NCBI RefSeq assembly: GCF_022374895.2
Contig: NZ_CP092423.2
Span: forward strand, 1,674,001 to 1,738,000
Direction: 5' to 3'
DNA: 64,000 nt
Source: Mycobacterium lentiflavum
GTDB lineage: Bacteria > Actinomycetota > Actinomycetes > Mycobacteriales > Mycobacteriaceae
Both the position numbers and the translations under genes were made by a program. Below the pieces are notes generated by a model. The model did not search any database. It was not told the origin of the DNA and saw only the letters and a list, made by a program, of their open reading frames with translations. This document shows, one piece after another, positions 17,453 through 25,678 of this stretch (position 1 is the stretch's first letter; each line of letters opens with the position of its first letter).

Positions 17453-18085
17453 ATGAGCGCTCCCATTGTCCGGCCTCGTCGTGGACGGCCGCCAAAAGTC
17501 AGCCGTGACCACGAAGACACGCGGGGAGCATTGCTTCGCTGCGGGATGGAAATCCTGACTGCGCAGGGCCTCACTGCGACAGGTATTGAATCGGTGCTCA
17601 AGCCCGTCGATGTACCGAAGGGCTCGTTTTATCACTACTTCGACAGCAAAGACGCATTCGGTCTGGAGGTGCTGCAGAGCTACGCGGAGTATTTCGCGCG
17701 CAAACTTGATCGCTGGCTGTTGGACGACAGTCTGCCACCACTGCAACGTCTGACCCTTTTCGTCGAGGACGCGAAAGCCGGAATGGCCAGACACAGGTTT
17801 GATCGTGGATGCCTTGTTGGCAATCTTGGGCAAGAAGTTCGGACACTTCCCGAGAGCTATCGCACGAAACTCGAAGAAACACTTGAGGACTGGGAGCAGC
17901 GCTTACAGGATTGCCTGCGACTGGCCGTTGACGTAGGAGATCTTCCGGCCGACACCGACTGCGCCGCGCTATCACGGTTCTTCTGGATCGGTTGGGAGGG
18001 AGCGGTATTGCGCACCAAACTCGCTCGGACAGTCGAACCGCTCGACGTGTTTTTCAGTGGATTCCTCGCATGTGCCCGCGCGTAG
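17453..18085 (+). CDS. acuR: TetR family regulator, AcuR-like
   Basis: This 210-residue protein starts with a basic GRPPKVSRD tail and a TetR helix-turn-helix (LTATGIESVLKPVDVPKGSFYHYFDSK, cited by VPKGSFYHYFDSKDAFG). The C-terminal ligand domain has RFDRGCLVGNLGQEVRTLPE and FFWIGWEGAVLRTKLAR (cores GCLVGNLGQE and WIGWEGAVLR), which I recognise as those of AcuR, the repressor of acrylate metabolism in Rhodobacter. The gene is followed 14 bases later by the acuI-like reductase, as expected. It likely represses both genes through the dyad at 17424 and is released by acrylate-like ligands (inference). Confidence 0.83.
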   Translation: MSAPIVRPRRGRPPKVSRDHEDTRGALLRCGMEILTAQGLTATGIESVLKPVDVPKGSFYHYFDSKDAFGLEVLQSYAEYFARKLDRWLLDDSLPPLQRLTLFVEDAKAGMARHRFDRGCLVGNLGQEVRTLPESYRTKLEETLEDWEQRLQDCLRLAVDVGDLPADTDCAALSRFFWIGWEGAVLRTKLARTVEPLDVFFSGFLACARA

Positions 18086-18099
18086 GAGAAGGGAATACG

Positions 18100-19083
18100 A
18101 TGTTCAGCGCGATTGTGGTTGAGAAGACCAACACGGACTACCGTGCGGAAATGCGGCGGCTCGGCAGCGACGACCTACCTGAGGGGCAAGTGACCGTCCG
18201 GGTCGCATACAGCAGCCTCAATTACAAAGACGCCCTGGCCATCACCGGTAGGGGCCCCGTCGTCCGTCGCTTCCCGATGGTCCCGGGAATCGACTTAGCC
18301 GGCGTCGTTGAGGCCAGCAATGACGCGCGCTACAAACCCGGTGATCACGTTCTGGTGAACGGTTGGGGACTGGGCGAGACCCACTGGGGAGGGCTTGCAC
18401 AGATCGCTCGGCTCCAGGCGGACTGGCTAGTGCCACTCCCCCCCTCGTTCACCGAGGCGCAGGCCACTGCCATCGGCACTGCGGGCTATACAGCGATGCT
18501 TTGCCTGATGGCACTCGAACAACACGGGGTCACCCCTAGCGACGGCGAAGTACTCGTCACCGGTGCCAGTGGCGGCGTCGGAAGCATCGCGGTCACGCTG
18601 CTCGCGAGCAACGGCTACACGGTCGTCGCGGCAACCGGCCGCCTCGCTGAGGCAGACTATCTGCGGAGGTTGGGTGCGGCTACGGTGATCGACCGAGCCG
18701 AACTCGCCGAACCGGGCCGCCCCTTGGGCAGCGAGCGCTGGGCCGGCGCTATCGACTCCGTGGGCAGCCACACACTGGCCAATGTGTGTGCCACTACCAG
18801 TGCCGAGGGAGCCGTCGCCGCGTGTGGCATGGCTCAAGGCATGGAATTCCCAAGCACTGTTGCGCCATTCATCCTGCGCGGAGTGAGCCTGTTGGGTATC
18901 AACAGTGTCACGCAGTCCCACGCCAAACGCGTCACAGCGTGGGGCCGGCTGAGCAGCGACCTCGACACCGGACACCTAGGCGAGATCAGCCACGAGATCG
19001 GCCTCACTGACGCTATCTCCACTTCAACAGATCTTCTTGAGGGCCGAGTGAGGGGCCGCATCATCGTTGACGTGAATCGCTAA
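18100..19083 (+). CDS. acuI: AcuI/YhdH-like NADPH-dependent acrylyl-CoA reductase
   Basis: This 327-residue zinc-free medium-chain reductase belongs to the AcuI/YhdH group, which reduces acrylyl-CoA to propionyl-CoA. It shows SSLNYKDALAITGRGPVVRRFPMVPGIDLAG at the N-terminus (cores NYKDALAITGRGPV and PMVPGIDLAGVV), NGWGLGETHWGG, the GTAGYTAM motif, and the cofactor loop VTGASGGVGSIAV (about 150). I placed the start at the ATG at 18100, preceded by AGGAGAAGGG. It forms an operon with the AcuR-like gene. Detoxification of acrylate or use of DMSP-derived or propionate-related acyl-CoAs is the likely role. Confidence 0.88.
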   Translation: MFSAIVVEKTNTDYRAEMRRLGSDDLPEGQVTVRVAYSSLNYKDALAITGRGPVVRRFPMVPGIDLAGVVEASNDARYKPGDHVLVNGWGLGETHWGGLAQIARLQADWLVPLPPSFTEAQATAIGTAGYTAMLCLMALEQHGVTPSDGEVLVTGASGGVGSIAVTLLASNGYTVVAATGRLAEADYLRRLGAATVIDRAELAEPGRPLGSERWAGAIDSVGSHTLANVCATTSAEGAVAACGMAQGMEFPSTVAPFILRGVSLLGINSVTQSHAKRVTAWGRLSSDLDTGHLGEISHEIGLTDAISTSTDLLEGRVRGRIIVDVNR

Positions 19084-19289
19084 CTCCCCTTTGCTGGAGC
19101 AGTGCGGGATAGTCGCTAGCTGACGGGTTATCTGCACGATAGGCACGTGCTCTCCCGCAGCATGCGATCAGCACAACCGAGGGGCCGCCAGCTCGCCAGT
19201 AACTGTCGTGCCGGACTCGGCCGAGTAGGAAATACCTTGATCGCCGCTTATAACGCCCACCACACACGACGACAGAAGGAGCAGCATTC

Positions 19290-19931
19290 ATGACACGAGT
19301 TCTTGTACTTGGTGCCGGAGGCAGAATCGCGCAAATCGTAGTACGCGAACTGCTCCACGACGAGAGCGTGAATCTCACCCTCTACCTACGGAACGACCAA
19401 CGCTTGCACGACTTGCCCGACCTCCGCGCAACGGCAGTAGAAGGTGATGTCCTTAACGGAAGTCTCCTGAAACAAGCGGTCGCGGGACAAGACATCGTCT
19501 ATGCCAACCTTGGCGGTAAAGATATCGTGGACCAAGCGCGTGGGGTCGTCACTGCACTTGAGGGCGCTCGCGTGCGAAGGCTCATTTGGATCTCGACGCT
19601 AGGGATCTACGACGAAGTCCCCGGCGAGTTTGGCCGTTGGAACCATCGGATGCTCGACGGCGGCTATCTCGAAACCTACGCCGCAGCGGCGAAAGTGATC
19701 GAGTCTTCGCGCCTTGACTACACAATCATCAGACCCGCATGGCTTACAGACAAAGACGAAGTGGACTACGAGATCACCCAAAAAGGAGAACCTTTCAAAG
19801 GCACCGAGGTATCCCGAAAAAGCATCGCGGCACTCGTCGTACGATTGATTACCGATCCCTCACAAGAACTCCACGGCTCACTGGGAGTAAACAAGCCAGG
19901 CACCGACGCCGACAAGCCTGCATGGCAGTAA
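19290..19931 (+). CDS. NAD(P)H-binding SDR-like protein
   Basis: This 213-residue Rossmann protein of the atypical SDR/NmrA-like group has the dinucleotide motif LVLGAGGRIAQ (about 5 to 15), an acidic EGDVLNG pair, YANLGGKD and the later IIRPAWLTD block typical of NAD(P)H-binding proteins in this class. The usual catalytic Tyr-Lys is not obvious, and members often act as redox sensors or flavin/quinone reductase relatives. The ATG has a GAAGGAG-type site upstream. The function is unknown. Confidence 0.82.
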   Translation: MTRVLVLGAGGRIAQIVVRELLHDESVNLTLYLRNDQRLHDLPDLRATAVEGDVLNGSLLKQAVAGQDIVYANLGGKDIVDQARGVVTALEGARVRRLIWISTLGIYDEVPGEFGRWNHRMLDGGYLETYAAAAKVIESSRLDYTIIRPAWLTDKDEVDYEITQKGEPFKGTEVSRKSIAALVVRLITDPSQELHGSLGVNKPGTDADKPAWQ

Positions 19932-20199
19932 TTCCGGACGCGATCGGGAAGAGCCGTTGGATAGTGGATAGTCCAGGCGCAATGCGAACTCTGGGCATGA
20001 GGTCGCAGCCTGCGTCGGGCGGCGTAAGTTCACCCTCGCGGGAGCACTAGACCGCCTAGGTCGAGTACGAGCAGGCCAAGCGGATCGTCATTGGCTGCAT
20101 GCTCCACAGGCGATGACAACATCTGAAGAGACTTCACTCAGAGGGAGGCGGCACAACCCCATAGATCGTGTACGGGCTTCAGTACGTACGTTGACGCTC

Positions 20200-20523
20200 A
20201 CCCAGCTTTGCTCACGCTCACCAGCGCCACACTGGGAGAATGCAGGCAAGAAGCAGGTAGATCAACGACTTGTAACCAACCTGGTGCTGGTCTGCCCCTA
20301 TCACCACCGGCTGCATCACCAGGGCGGCATCACCCTGACCGGTTCCGCGACCGCTCTGGTGGTCACCGACAGCAGCGGGCAACCGCTGGGCACCGGATCG
20401 CTGGCGCGCCCACCGACCCTGCCCCCACCCGATGTTCCACCCTGCCCCGGACCCACCGGCGAACGCGCCCAATGGTGGTGGTACCAACCCTTCCAACCAC
20501 ACCCACCACCCACACCCAACTAA
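20200..20523 (+). pseudogene. C-terminal remnant of a 13E12/HNH endonuclease gene
   Basis: The frame ending at 20523 has NLVLVCPYHHRLHHQGG, the HNH finger of the mycobacterial 13E12 repeat family (DUF222-HNH proteins), then GITLTGSATALVVTDSSG and a Pro/Trp-rich end (QWWWYQPFQPH). The large N-terminal DUF222 domain is missing, and the bases before it read only in broken frames (traces of an AHAH...H pattern). It is a truncated copy left by recombination, which is common for this repeat family. The 19932 to 20199 stretch shows nothing else. Confidence 0.72.
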
Positions 20524-20707
20524 AACCGGCCACACCCGCGCCAATTTTGAAGCTCGAACGACTGGGAATGGGTGCGCGAGCAGGCGTCTCAAGAGCTTTA
20601 TTGGTCATGTTGTCGAGATCTCGCATGAAGTCATCAAAAGCGGCATGATTGCGGCCGAACCAGGGTGGAAAATCCCAGAACTTTGCGAACGCCTCGAAGG
20701 GCAGATC

Positions 20708-21262
20708 TCATTCCCAATACACGGACGACGTTAAGAAAAGTCCCCACAGGAATGACGCTCCATAGCGGTCTCCCTTCCATGAGAACTCATACCCTTCATA
20801 TGCTGGAAGAGTGTCGTCGAATAGCGGCCTCTTCTCAACTTGGACAGCAGGGCCGAAACGCTCATCAAATTCATGAATGTCGCAACTCCACGCTGCCAAC
20901 TGTGCCGGAGACTCGACATCGAGCGGCGTGTGGTCTGTGTGCATGTAACTCGCCGACGCAAGTGATCCGTGTTGGTCTGCGTGTGCGTTGAAGTCAAACC
21001 CTGGCCACAACACACTGTTGTACCTCAGCGACGTGGCGTCATTATCAACAATACCCAGTAGCGTCTTCACGTCTCGAAATCGCGAGTTCTGGTCGGACAG
21101 TGCAGCGGCTATTCGTTCGTGAGTACGTGCGGCGTTGTCCAAAGTTACGCCTACCCTGCTGAGCCGAGCATCTAGCAAGCCCCGGGTATCTGCTAGAGAC
21201 AGCCGCGGCTTCATCGTCATCAGAAGATAGACTTCGAAGTTGATTACCGCGGTTACTTCCAT
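20708..21262 (-). CDS. Hypothetical protein, candidate immunity or partner protein
   Basis: I do not recognise this 184-residue protein. It is predicted soluble, is rich in Asp and aromatic residues in its C-terminal half (for example FDERFGPAV, YEGYEFSWKGDRYG), and has no signal peptide or membrane segment. The ATG at 21262 follows GGAGTGAG at good spacing. It begins 11 bases after the stop of the WXG-like gene, in the position that immunity genes take behind type VII polymorphic toxins. That role is inference from context only. Confidence 0.7.
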   Translation of the reverse strand: MEVTAVINFEVYLLMTMKPRLSLADTRGLLDARLSRVGVTLDNAARTHERIAAALSDQNSRFRDVKTLLGIVDNDATSLRYNSVLWPGFDFNAHADQHGSLASASYMHTDHTPLDVESPAQLAAWSCDIHEFDERFGPAVQVEKRPLFDDTLPAYEGYEFSWKGDRYGASFLWGLFLTSSVYWE

Positions 21263-21273
21263 CGCTCACTCCA

Positions 21274-22362
21274 CTACTTCGGCAGGAATTGAAAGAGGTC
21301 GCCGCGAAATACAGAAAGCGTTCCGTCCGGGGCCACCATGATGGCTTCCCGGACGCTCGGGACGACAGGTAGCACTAGCTTTGATCCGTTAGGTCCATCG
21401 ACAATCCCGGCGGTCTTACCCCATGCAGCTGCCGCCGCGACGTCCGCCGCTTCCGCGGCCTGTTGCTGACTGGCGATGTGTAATTGATTAAGCCTATCGA
21501 TCAAGGTATTCAACCTTGAGCCCTTAGACACATTCTTTCCGACATCTTCCCCGATCTTCTTGGCTTGATCGGCGACGCTCGGACCTGGTGATTGTTCTGT
21601 CGGGCCTCCCTTGGGTGGCTCAGCGCCTCCGCTGCCTCCTTTCCCGCCTGTGCCAGATCCGCCTTTTCCAACGGGACCGCCGCCACCCTGCACCGTTCCC
21701 GTTTTTGGATCGAACGGTGTCGGACCCGGCTGGACCGGCTCGAATGGGCCGTGTGCGGGCTGGTCGGTGTAGGGATCCCACTCGTGGTCCAGCTTGAAGC
21801 CGGCACCGAGCGCGCGGGCCACGGGCGACGCTGGCGGTTCGGCGAAAGCGACACCGTTCAGAGGTGCGCTGGCGGTGGTGATCTTGGCGGCGATGGCTTG
21901 GTCGTGGGCAACGAGCTGTGCGGCGCGTTGTTGGATGTCGGCGGCGTATACCTGCGCTTGCGCCTGAGCTGCCACACTTGCTCGCGGTGGTGTTACCGAA
22001 AGGTCTTCGCCGACAAGGTATCCGGCGCTGCTGGCTTCCTCGACCGCATCCAGCACGCTGCGCTTAGCGGAATCGAGTGTGTCGGCTCCGCGCCGCGCGA
22101 TCGCGGCGGATTCGTGCAGGACGTCAGCCAGTCCTCGCACCTTCACCAGGTCGGCGAATGCTCTTTCCTGTGCGGCCTCGGCAGCGACGCCCTCCCACAC
22201 CGTCCCGCCCGGGGACACCGAAGCGCGATGAATCGAACTGAATGAGGACTCCCAGTGCTCGGCGGTAGCCGACCAGTCCCTGGCTGCACCTTCTAGATGA
22301 GCGACATCCCAGGCCTGGATCTCCGAGAGAGACGGAACCCCCACGCCGCCGACCCCCGCCAC
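21274..22362 (-). CDS. WXG/ESX-like exported protein with variable C-terminus
   Basis: This 362-residue protein has a helical N-terminal part (about 1 to 190) with the mycobacterial ESX-like features WDVAHLEGAARDW and TVWEGVAAEAAQERA (a WxG turn). A Pro/Gly-rich linker follows (about 205 to 260, with GGGGPVGKGGSGTGGKGG). The C-terminal region of about 100 residues ends with PVVPSVREAIMVAPDG. This layout is that of type VII secretion substrates with a swappable C-terminal effector domain. I cannot name the C-terminal fold. The gene starts 3 bases after the EspC-like gene and is followed closely by a small soluble protein gene, so the three look like one operon. Confidence 0.75.
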   Translation of the reverse strand: MAGVGGVGVPSLSEIQAWDVAHLEGAARDWSATAEHWESSFSSIHRASVSPGGTVWEGVAAEAAQERAFADLVKVRGLADVLHESAAIARRGADTLDSAKRSVLDAVEEASSAGYLVGEDLSVTPPRASVAAQAQAQVYAADIQQRAAQLVAHDQAIAAKITTASAPLNGVAFAEPPASPVARALGAGFKLDHEWDPYTDQPAHGPFEPVQPGPTPFDPKTGTVQGGGGPVGKGGSGTGGKGGSGGAEPPKGGPTEQSPGPSVADQAKKIGEDVGKNVSKGSRLNTLIDRLNQLHIASQQQAAEAADVAAAAAWGKTAGIVDGPNGSKLVLPVVPSVREAIMVAPDGTLSVFRGDLFQFLPK

Positions 22363-22365
22363 CGT

Positions 22366-22686
22366 TTACACCCGGGGTATCGAGGCAGCGATGGCGGCGG
22401 CTTGTTGCGCACCCGCAGTGTCGTTCGCGGCAAACTCGGCGCCCGCCATGGCGGATTTGACTGCACTGGTTTGCGCTCGTTGGGCTAAGACGGTGATGAC
22501 TTCTCCCACGGCCGCATGGGTAGCGCCGACGGCACCCGATGTCGCCTGGATCGGTAGCCCAACTCTGGGCAGCGGAGTCGCCGCCACCAGCTCCGCCGAC
22601 ACCGTCTCGCAGTGCGCTGCCAGCACCTGCAGCCCCTCATCACTGACCCGAAGAACGTCGGCCACATCGTCGATTTTAAGTCGCAT
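22366..22686 (-). CDS. EspC-like (DUF2580) ESX secretion-associated protein
   Basis: This 106-residue helical protein matches the EspC/DUF2580 pattern: an N-terminal helix (DVADVLRVSDEGLQVLAAHCETV), a Pro break, the middle signature of small residues (QATSGAVGATHAAVGEV), and a second helix (AQRAQTSAVKSAMAGAEFAANDTAGA). EspC-type proteins are secreted by ESX systems, usually together with a partner encoded next door, which here is the WXG-like protein starting 3 bases later. It is read away from the Rv3038c-like methyltransferase. Confidence 0.8.
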   Translation of the reverse strand: MRLKIDDVADVLRVSDEGLQVLAAHCETVSAELVAATPLPRVGLPIQATSGAVGATHAAVGEVITVLAQRAQTSAVKSAMAGAEFAANDTAGAQQAAAIAASIPRV

Positions 22687-22756
22687 CTGCCGATTGACAC
22701 TTCACTTCGTGCCGGGGCGGATCGGGCCGTTGCCACGGGCTATTAGGCTGCCCTGC

Positions 22757-23719
22757 ATGACCGAAGTAACTCCGGCCGGCCATGTGACGGCCGATCAGGT
22801 CGAAGCCGCGCGGCACGACACCAAACTCGCCCAGGTGCTTTACCACGACTGGGAGGCCGAGACCTACGACGAGAAATGGTCGATCTCTTATGACCAGCGC
22901 TGCGTCGACTACGCCCGCGGACGCTTTGACGCTGCGGTGCCCGATGAGGTGCTGCGCGAACTACCGTACGACAACGCCCTCGAATTGGGCTGTGGCACTG
23001 GGTTTTTCCTACTCAATCTGATCCAGGCCGGCGTCGCGCGGCGTGGCTCGGTCACCGATCTGTCACCCGGCATGGTCAAGGTCGCCACCCGCAACGGGCA
23101 ATCGCTGGGCCTGGACATCGACGGCCGGGTCGCCGACGCGGAGGGCATCCCGTACGACGACAACACCTTCGACCTGGTGGTCGGGCATGCCGTGCTGCAC
23201 CACATTCCCGATGTCGAGCTGTCGCTGCGCGAGGTGATCCGGGTGCTCAAGCCCGGCGGGCGCTTCGTCTTCGCCGGCGAGCCGACCAATATCGGCGAGG
23301 TCTACGCCCGCCGGCTGTCCACGCTGACCTGGCGGGTGGCCACCAACGTCACCAAGTTGCCCGGTCTCGGCGGCTGGCGGCGCCCGCAGGTCGAGCTCGA
23401 CGAGTCGTCCCGCGTCGCGGCGCTGGAGGCCATCGTCGATCTGCACACCTTCGCGCCCGAGGACCTAGAGCGGATGGCGACCAACGCCGGCGCGGTGGAA
23501 GTCGGGACTGCCAGCGAGGAGTTCACCGCCGCGATGTTCGGCTGGCCGGTGCGCACCTTCGAGGCATCGGTGCCGCCGGGACGCCTCGGCTGGGGCTGGG
23601 CGAAATTCGCCTTCAACGGCTGGAAGACGCTGAGCTGGGTCGACGCCAACATCTGGCGGCGCTTGGCGCCCAAGGGGTGGTTCTACAACGTGATGGTCAC
23701 CGGGGTCAAACCCTCCTGA
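22757..23719 (+). CDS. Class I SAM-dependent methyltransferase (Rv3038c-like)
   Basis: This 320-residue methyltransferase has motif I as ALELGCGTGFFLL (about 75), an acidic motif II near VTDLSPGM, and motif post-I/III in DAEGIPYDDNTFDLVVGHAVLHH (core DDNTFDLVVGHAV). The substrate is not known; the order of neighbours matches Rv3038c of M. tuberculosis from memory. I used the ATG at 22757, since the open frame upstream overlaps the divergent EspC gene and lacks family sequence. The stop overlaps the next gene's frame. Confidence 0.88.
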   Translation: MTEVTPAGHVTADQVEAARHDTKLAQVLYHDWEAETYDEKWSISYDQRCVDYARGRFDAAVPDEVLRELPYDNALELGCGTGFFLLNLIQAGVARRGSVTDLSPGMVKVATRNGQSLGLDIDGRVADAEGIPYDDNTFDLVVGHAVLHHIPDVELSLREVIRVLKPGGRFVFAGEPTNIGEVYARRLSTLTWRVATNVTKLPGLGGWRRPQVELDESSRVAALEAIVDLHTFAPEDLERMATNAGAVEVGTASEEFTAAMFGWPVRTFEASVPPGRLGWGWAKFAFNGWKTLSWVDANIWRRLAPKGWFYNVMVTGVKPS

Positions 23720-24903
23720 GTGCTGGCCTGCGCTTCACCGCCGACGACGTCGGTTACCTGCGCTCGGATGCGGGTGTCGCGGCGCTGGCGGTGGTCGCCG
23801 AATCCGCGCTGACCGACGTCACCCGGATCGCCGACGTCGCCGCGGCGCGCGCCCGCTTCGGCGACCGGGCGCCGGTGCTGGTGGAGACGACGCTGTTGCG
23901 CCGCCGTGCGGCCGACAAGCTCGGTCAGCTGGGTGACGTGGCGAACTGGCTCTTCACCGACGAGGCGTTGCAGCAAGCCACCGCGGCACCGGTGGCCCAG
24001 CATCGGGCCCGGCGATTGAGTGCGTCCGGCGTGGTTATCCACGATGCGACCTGTTCGATCGGCACCGAGGTGGCCGCGCTGCGCACGGCCGGCGCTCACG
24101 CGGTGGGCAGCGATATCGACCCGGTGCGGTTGGCGATGGCCGCCCACAACGTCGGCGCCGGTTTGTGCCGCGCGGACGCACTGCATCCGGTGACCCGCGA
24201 CGCGGTGGTGATCGTCGACCCGGCGCGCCGCAGCGCCGGGCAGCGCCGGTTCAACCCGGCCGACTACCAACCGGGCCTGGGGGAGTTGATCGACTGCTAC
24301 CGGGATCGTGATCTCGTCGTAAAGTGTTCTCCCGGAATCGATTTCGATCAACTGCACCGTCTGGGTTTCGACGGTGAAATCGAGGTGACGTCGTATCATG
24401 GCTCGGTGCGCGAAGCGTGCCTGTGGTCGCGCGGGCTGGCCGAGCCGGCCGTTCGCCGACGGGCCAGCGTCCTGGATCGCGGCGAACAGGTCACCGACGC
24501 CGAGTCCGACGACTGCGGAGTACGCCCGGCAGGCCGATGGATCGTCGACCCCGATGGTGCCGTGGTCCGGGCCGGCCTGGTGCGCCACTACGGCGCGCGG
24601 CACGGGCTGTGGCAACTCGACCCCGACATCGCCTACCTTTCCGGCGACCGGTTGCCGCCGGACGTGCGCGGCTTCGAGGTGCTCGAGCAGCTGGAGTTCG
24701 ACGAGCGTCGGCTGCGCCACGCCCTGTCGGCGCGCGATTGCGGGGTGCTGGAGATCCTGGTGCGCGGCGTGCAGGTCGACCCCGATGCGTTGCGGCGCCG
24801 GCTGCGCCCGCGCGGCCGCCAATCGCTGTCGGTGCTCATCACCCGCCTGGGCTCCGGGGCCGCCGCGCGCGCGACGGCGTATCTGTGCCGCCCGTCGCGG
24901 TGA
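23677..24903 (+). CDS. THUMP-like/methyltransferase-fold protein (Rv3037c-like)
   Basis: This protein of up to 408 residues has a SAM-methyltransferase-like core (VIHDATCSIGTEVAALRTAGAHAVGSDIDPVR, cores DATCSIGTE and GSDIDPVRLAMA, then VIVDPARRSAG) and the C-terminal THUMP-like domain ending RPRGRQSLSVLITRLGSG. It resembles Rv3037c. The start is uncertain: the GTG at 23677 overlaps the preceding gene by 43 bases, whereas recognisable family sequence begins at LRFTADDVGYLRS (near 23728). RNA or tRNA modification is the most likely role, by analogy with other THUMP-linked methyltransferases. Confidence 0.8.
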   Translation: MVLQRDGHRGQTLLSAGLRFTADDVGYLRSDAGVAALAVVAESALTDVTRIADVAAARARFGDRAPVLVETTLLRRRAADKLGQLGDVANWLFTDEALQQATAAPVAQHRARRLSASGVVIHDATCSIGTEVAALRTAGAHAVGSDIDPVRLAMAAHNVGAGLCRADALHPVTRDAVVIVDPARRSAGQRRFNPADYQPGLGELIDCYRDRDLVVKCSPGIDFDQLHRLGFDGEIEVTSYHGSVREACLWSRGLAEPAVRRRASVLDRGEQVTDAESDDCGVRPAGRWIVDPDGAVVRAGLVRHYGARHGLWQLDPDIAYLSGDRLPPDVRGFEVLEQLEFDERRLRHALSARDCGVLEILVRGVQVDPDALRRRLRPRGRQSLSVLITRLGSGAAARATAYLCRPSR

Positions 24904-24975
24904 CGCCAGGTACGCTGTCGGCGGTCACTTTCCGGGGGACCTCGCCATTTGAAGTCGACGAGGACAATTCGAGTT

Positions 24976-25659
24976 ATGCGCTATCTGATCGCGGCCGCGG
25001 TGCTGGTCACTACGGTTCTCCTGGGCTGGCCGGCCGCCGCTGACCCGCCGTCGTGTGCCAGCGTGGGCGGCACCGTCGGGGACGGCCAGATGTGCCACAT
25101 CCACGCGACCAGTCCGACCTACACGCTGAACATGACGTTTCCGGCCGACTATCCGGACCCACAGCCGCTGATCGACTACATCACGCAGAACCGGGATGGG
25201 TTCCTGTCCGTCGCGCAGACGTCCGGGCCACGCGACCAGCCCTACCAACTCGAGATGACCACCGAGCAACACTTCGCCGGTCAGCCGCCGCACAACACCC
25301 GCAGCGTGGTGCTCAAGTTCTTCCAGGACGTCGGCGGATCGCACACGTCCACCTGGTACAAGGCGTTCAACTACAACGTCGGGACCAAGCAGCCCATCAC
25401 CTTCGACAACCTGTTCGCCCCCAACACGTCGGCGCTGGAAACCATCTTCCCGCTGGTCAAGGCCGACCTGGAACGGCAGAACGCGCTGGGTGCGGCCGTC
25501 TTGCCGTCGTCGGGGCGCGACCCGTCTCACTACCAGAACTTCGCCATCACCGACGACCAGCTGATCTTCTACTTCGCGCCGGGGGAGATGCTGCCCGCGT
25601 TCGCCGGCGCCTGCCAAGCCCAGGTGCCGCGCAACGCGATCCCGCCGCTGGCGGTCTAA
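24976..25659 (+). CDS. Secreted RsiV/DUF3298-type protein (TB22.2-like)
   Basis: This 227-residue secreted protein starts with a classic signal peptide (MRYLIAAAVLVTTVLLG, cleavage after AAADPP). The mature part has the DUF3298/RsiV pattern NMTFPADYPDP, SVVLKFFQDVGGSHTSTWYKAFNY (core SHTSTWYKAFNYN), PITFDNLF and DDQLIFYFAPGEMLPAFAG. Length and order match Rv3036c (TB22.2) from memory. I preferred the ATG at 24976 over a TTG at 24949 because it begins the signal peptide. The function is unknown; it is extracellular. Confidence 0.87.
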   Translation: MRYLIAAAVLVTTVLLGWPAAADPPSCASVGGTVGDGQMCHIHATSPTYTLNMTFPADYPDPQPLIDYITQNRDGFLSVAQTSGPRDQPYQLEMTTEQHFAGQPPHNTRSVVLKFFQDVGGSHTSTWYKAFNYNVGTKQPITFDNLFAPNTSALETIFPLVKADLERQNALGAAVLPSSGRDPSHYQNFAITDDQLIFYFAPGEMLPAFAGACQAQVPRNAIPPLAV

Positions 25660-25678
25660 AGGCTGTTAGGCCGGGGCT

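Noticed and set aside
23683..24822. Minus-strand open frame of 379 codons
   Set aside because: It is antisense to the Rv3037c-like gene, which shows clear methyltransferase motifs.
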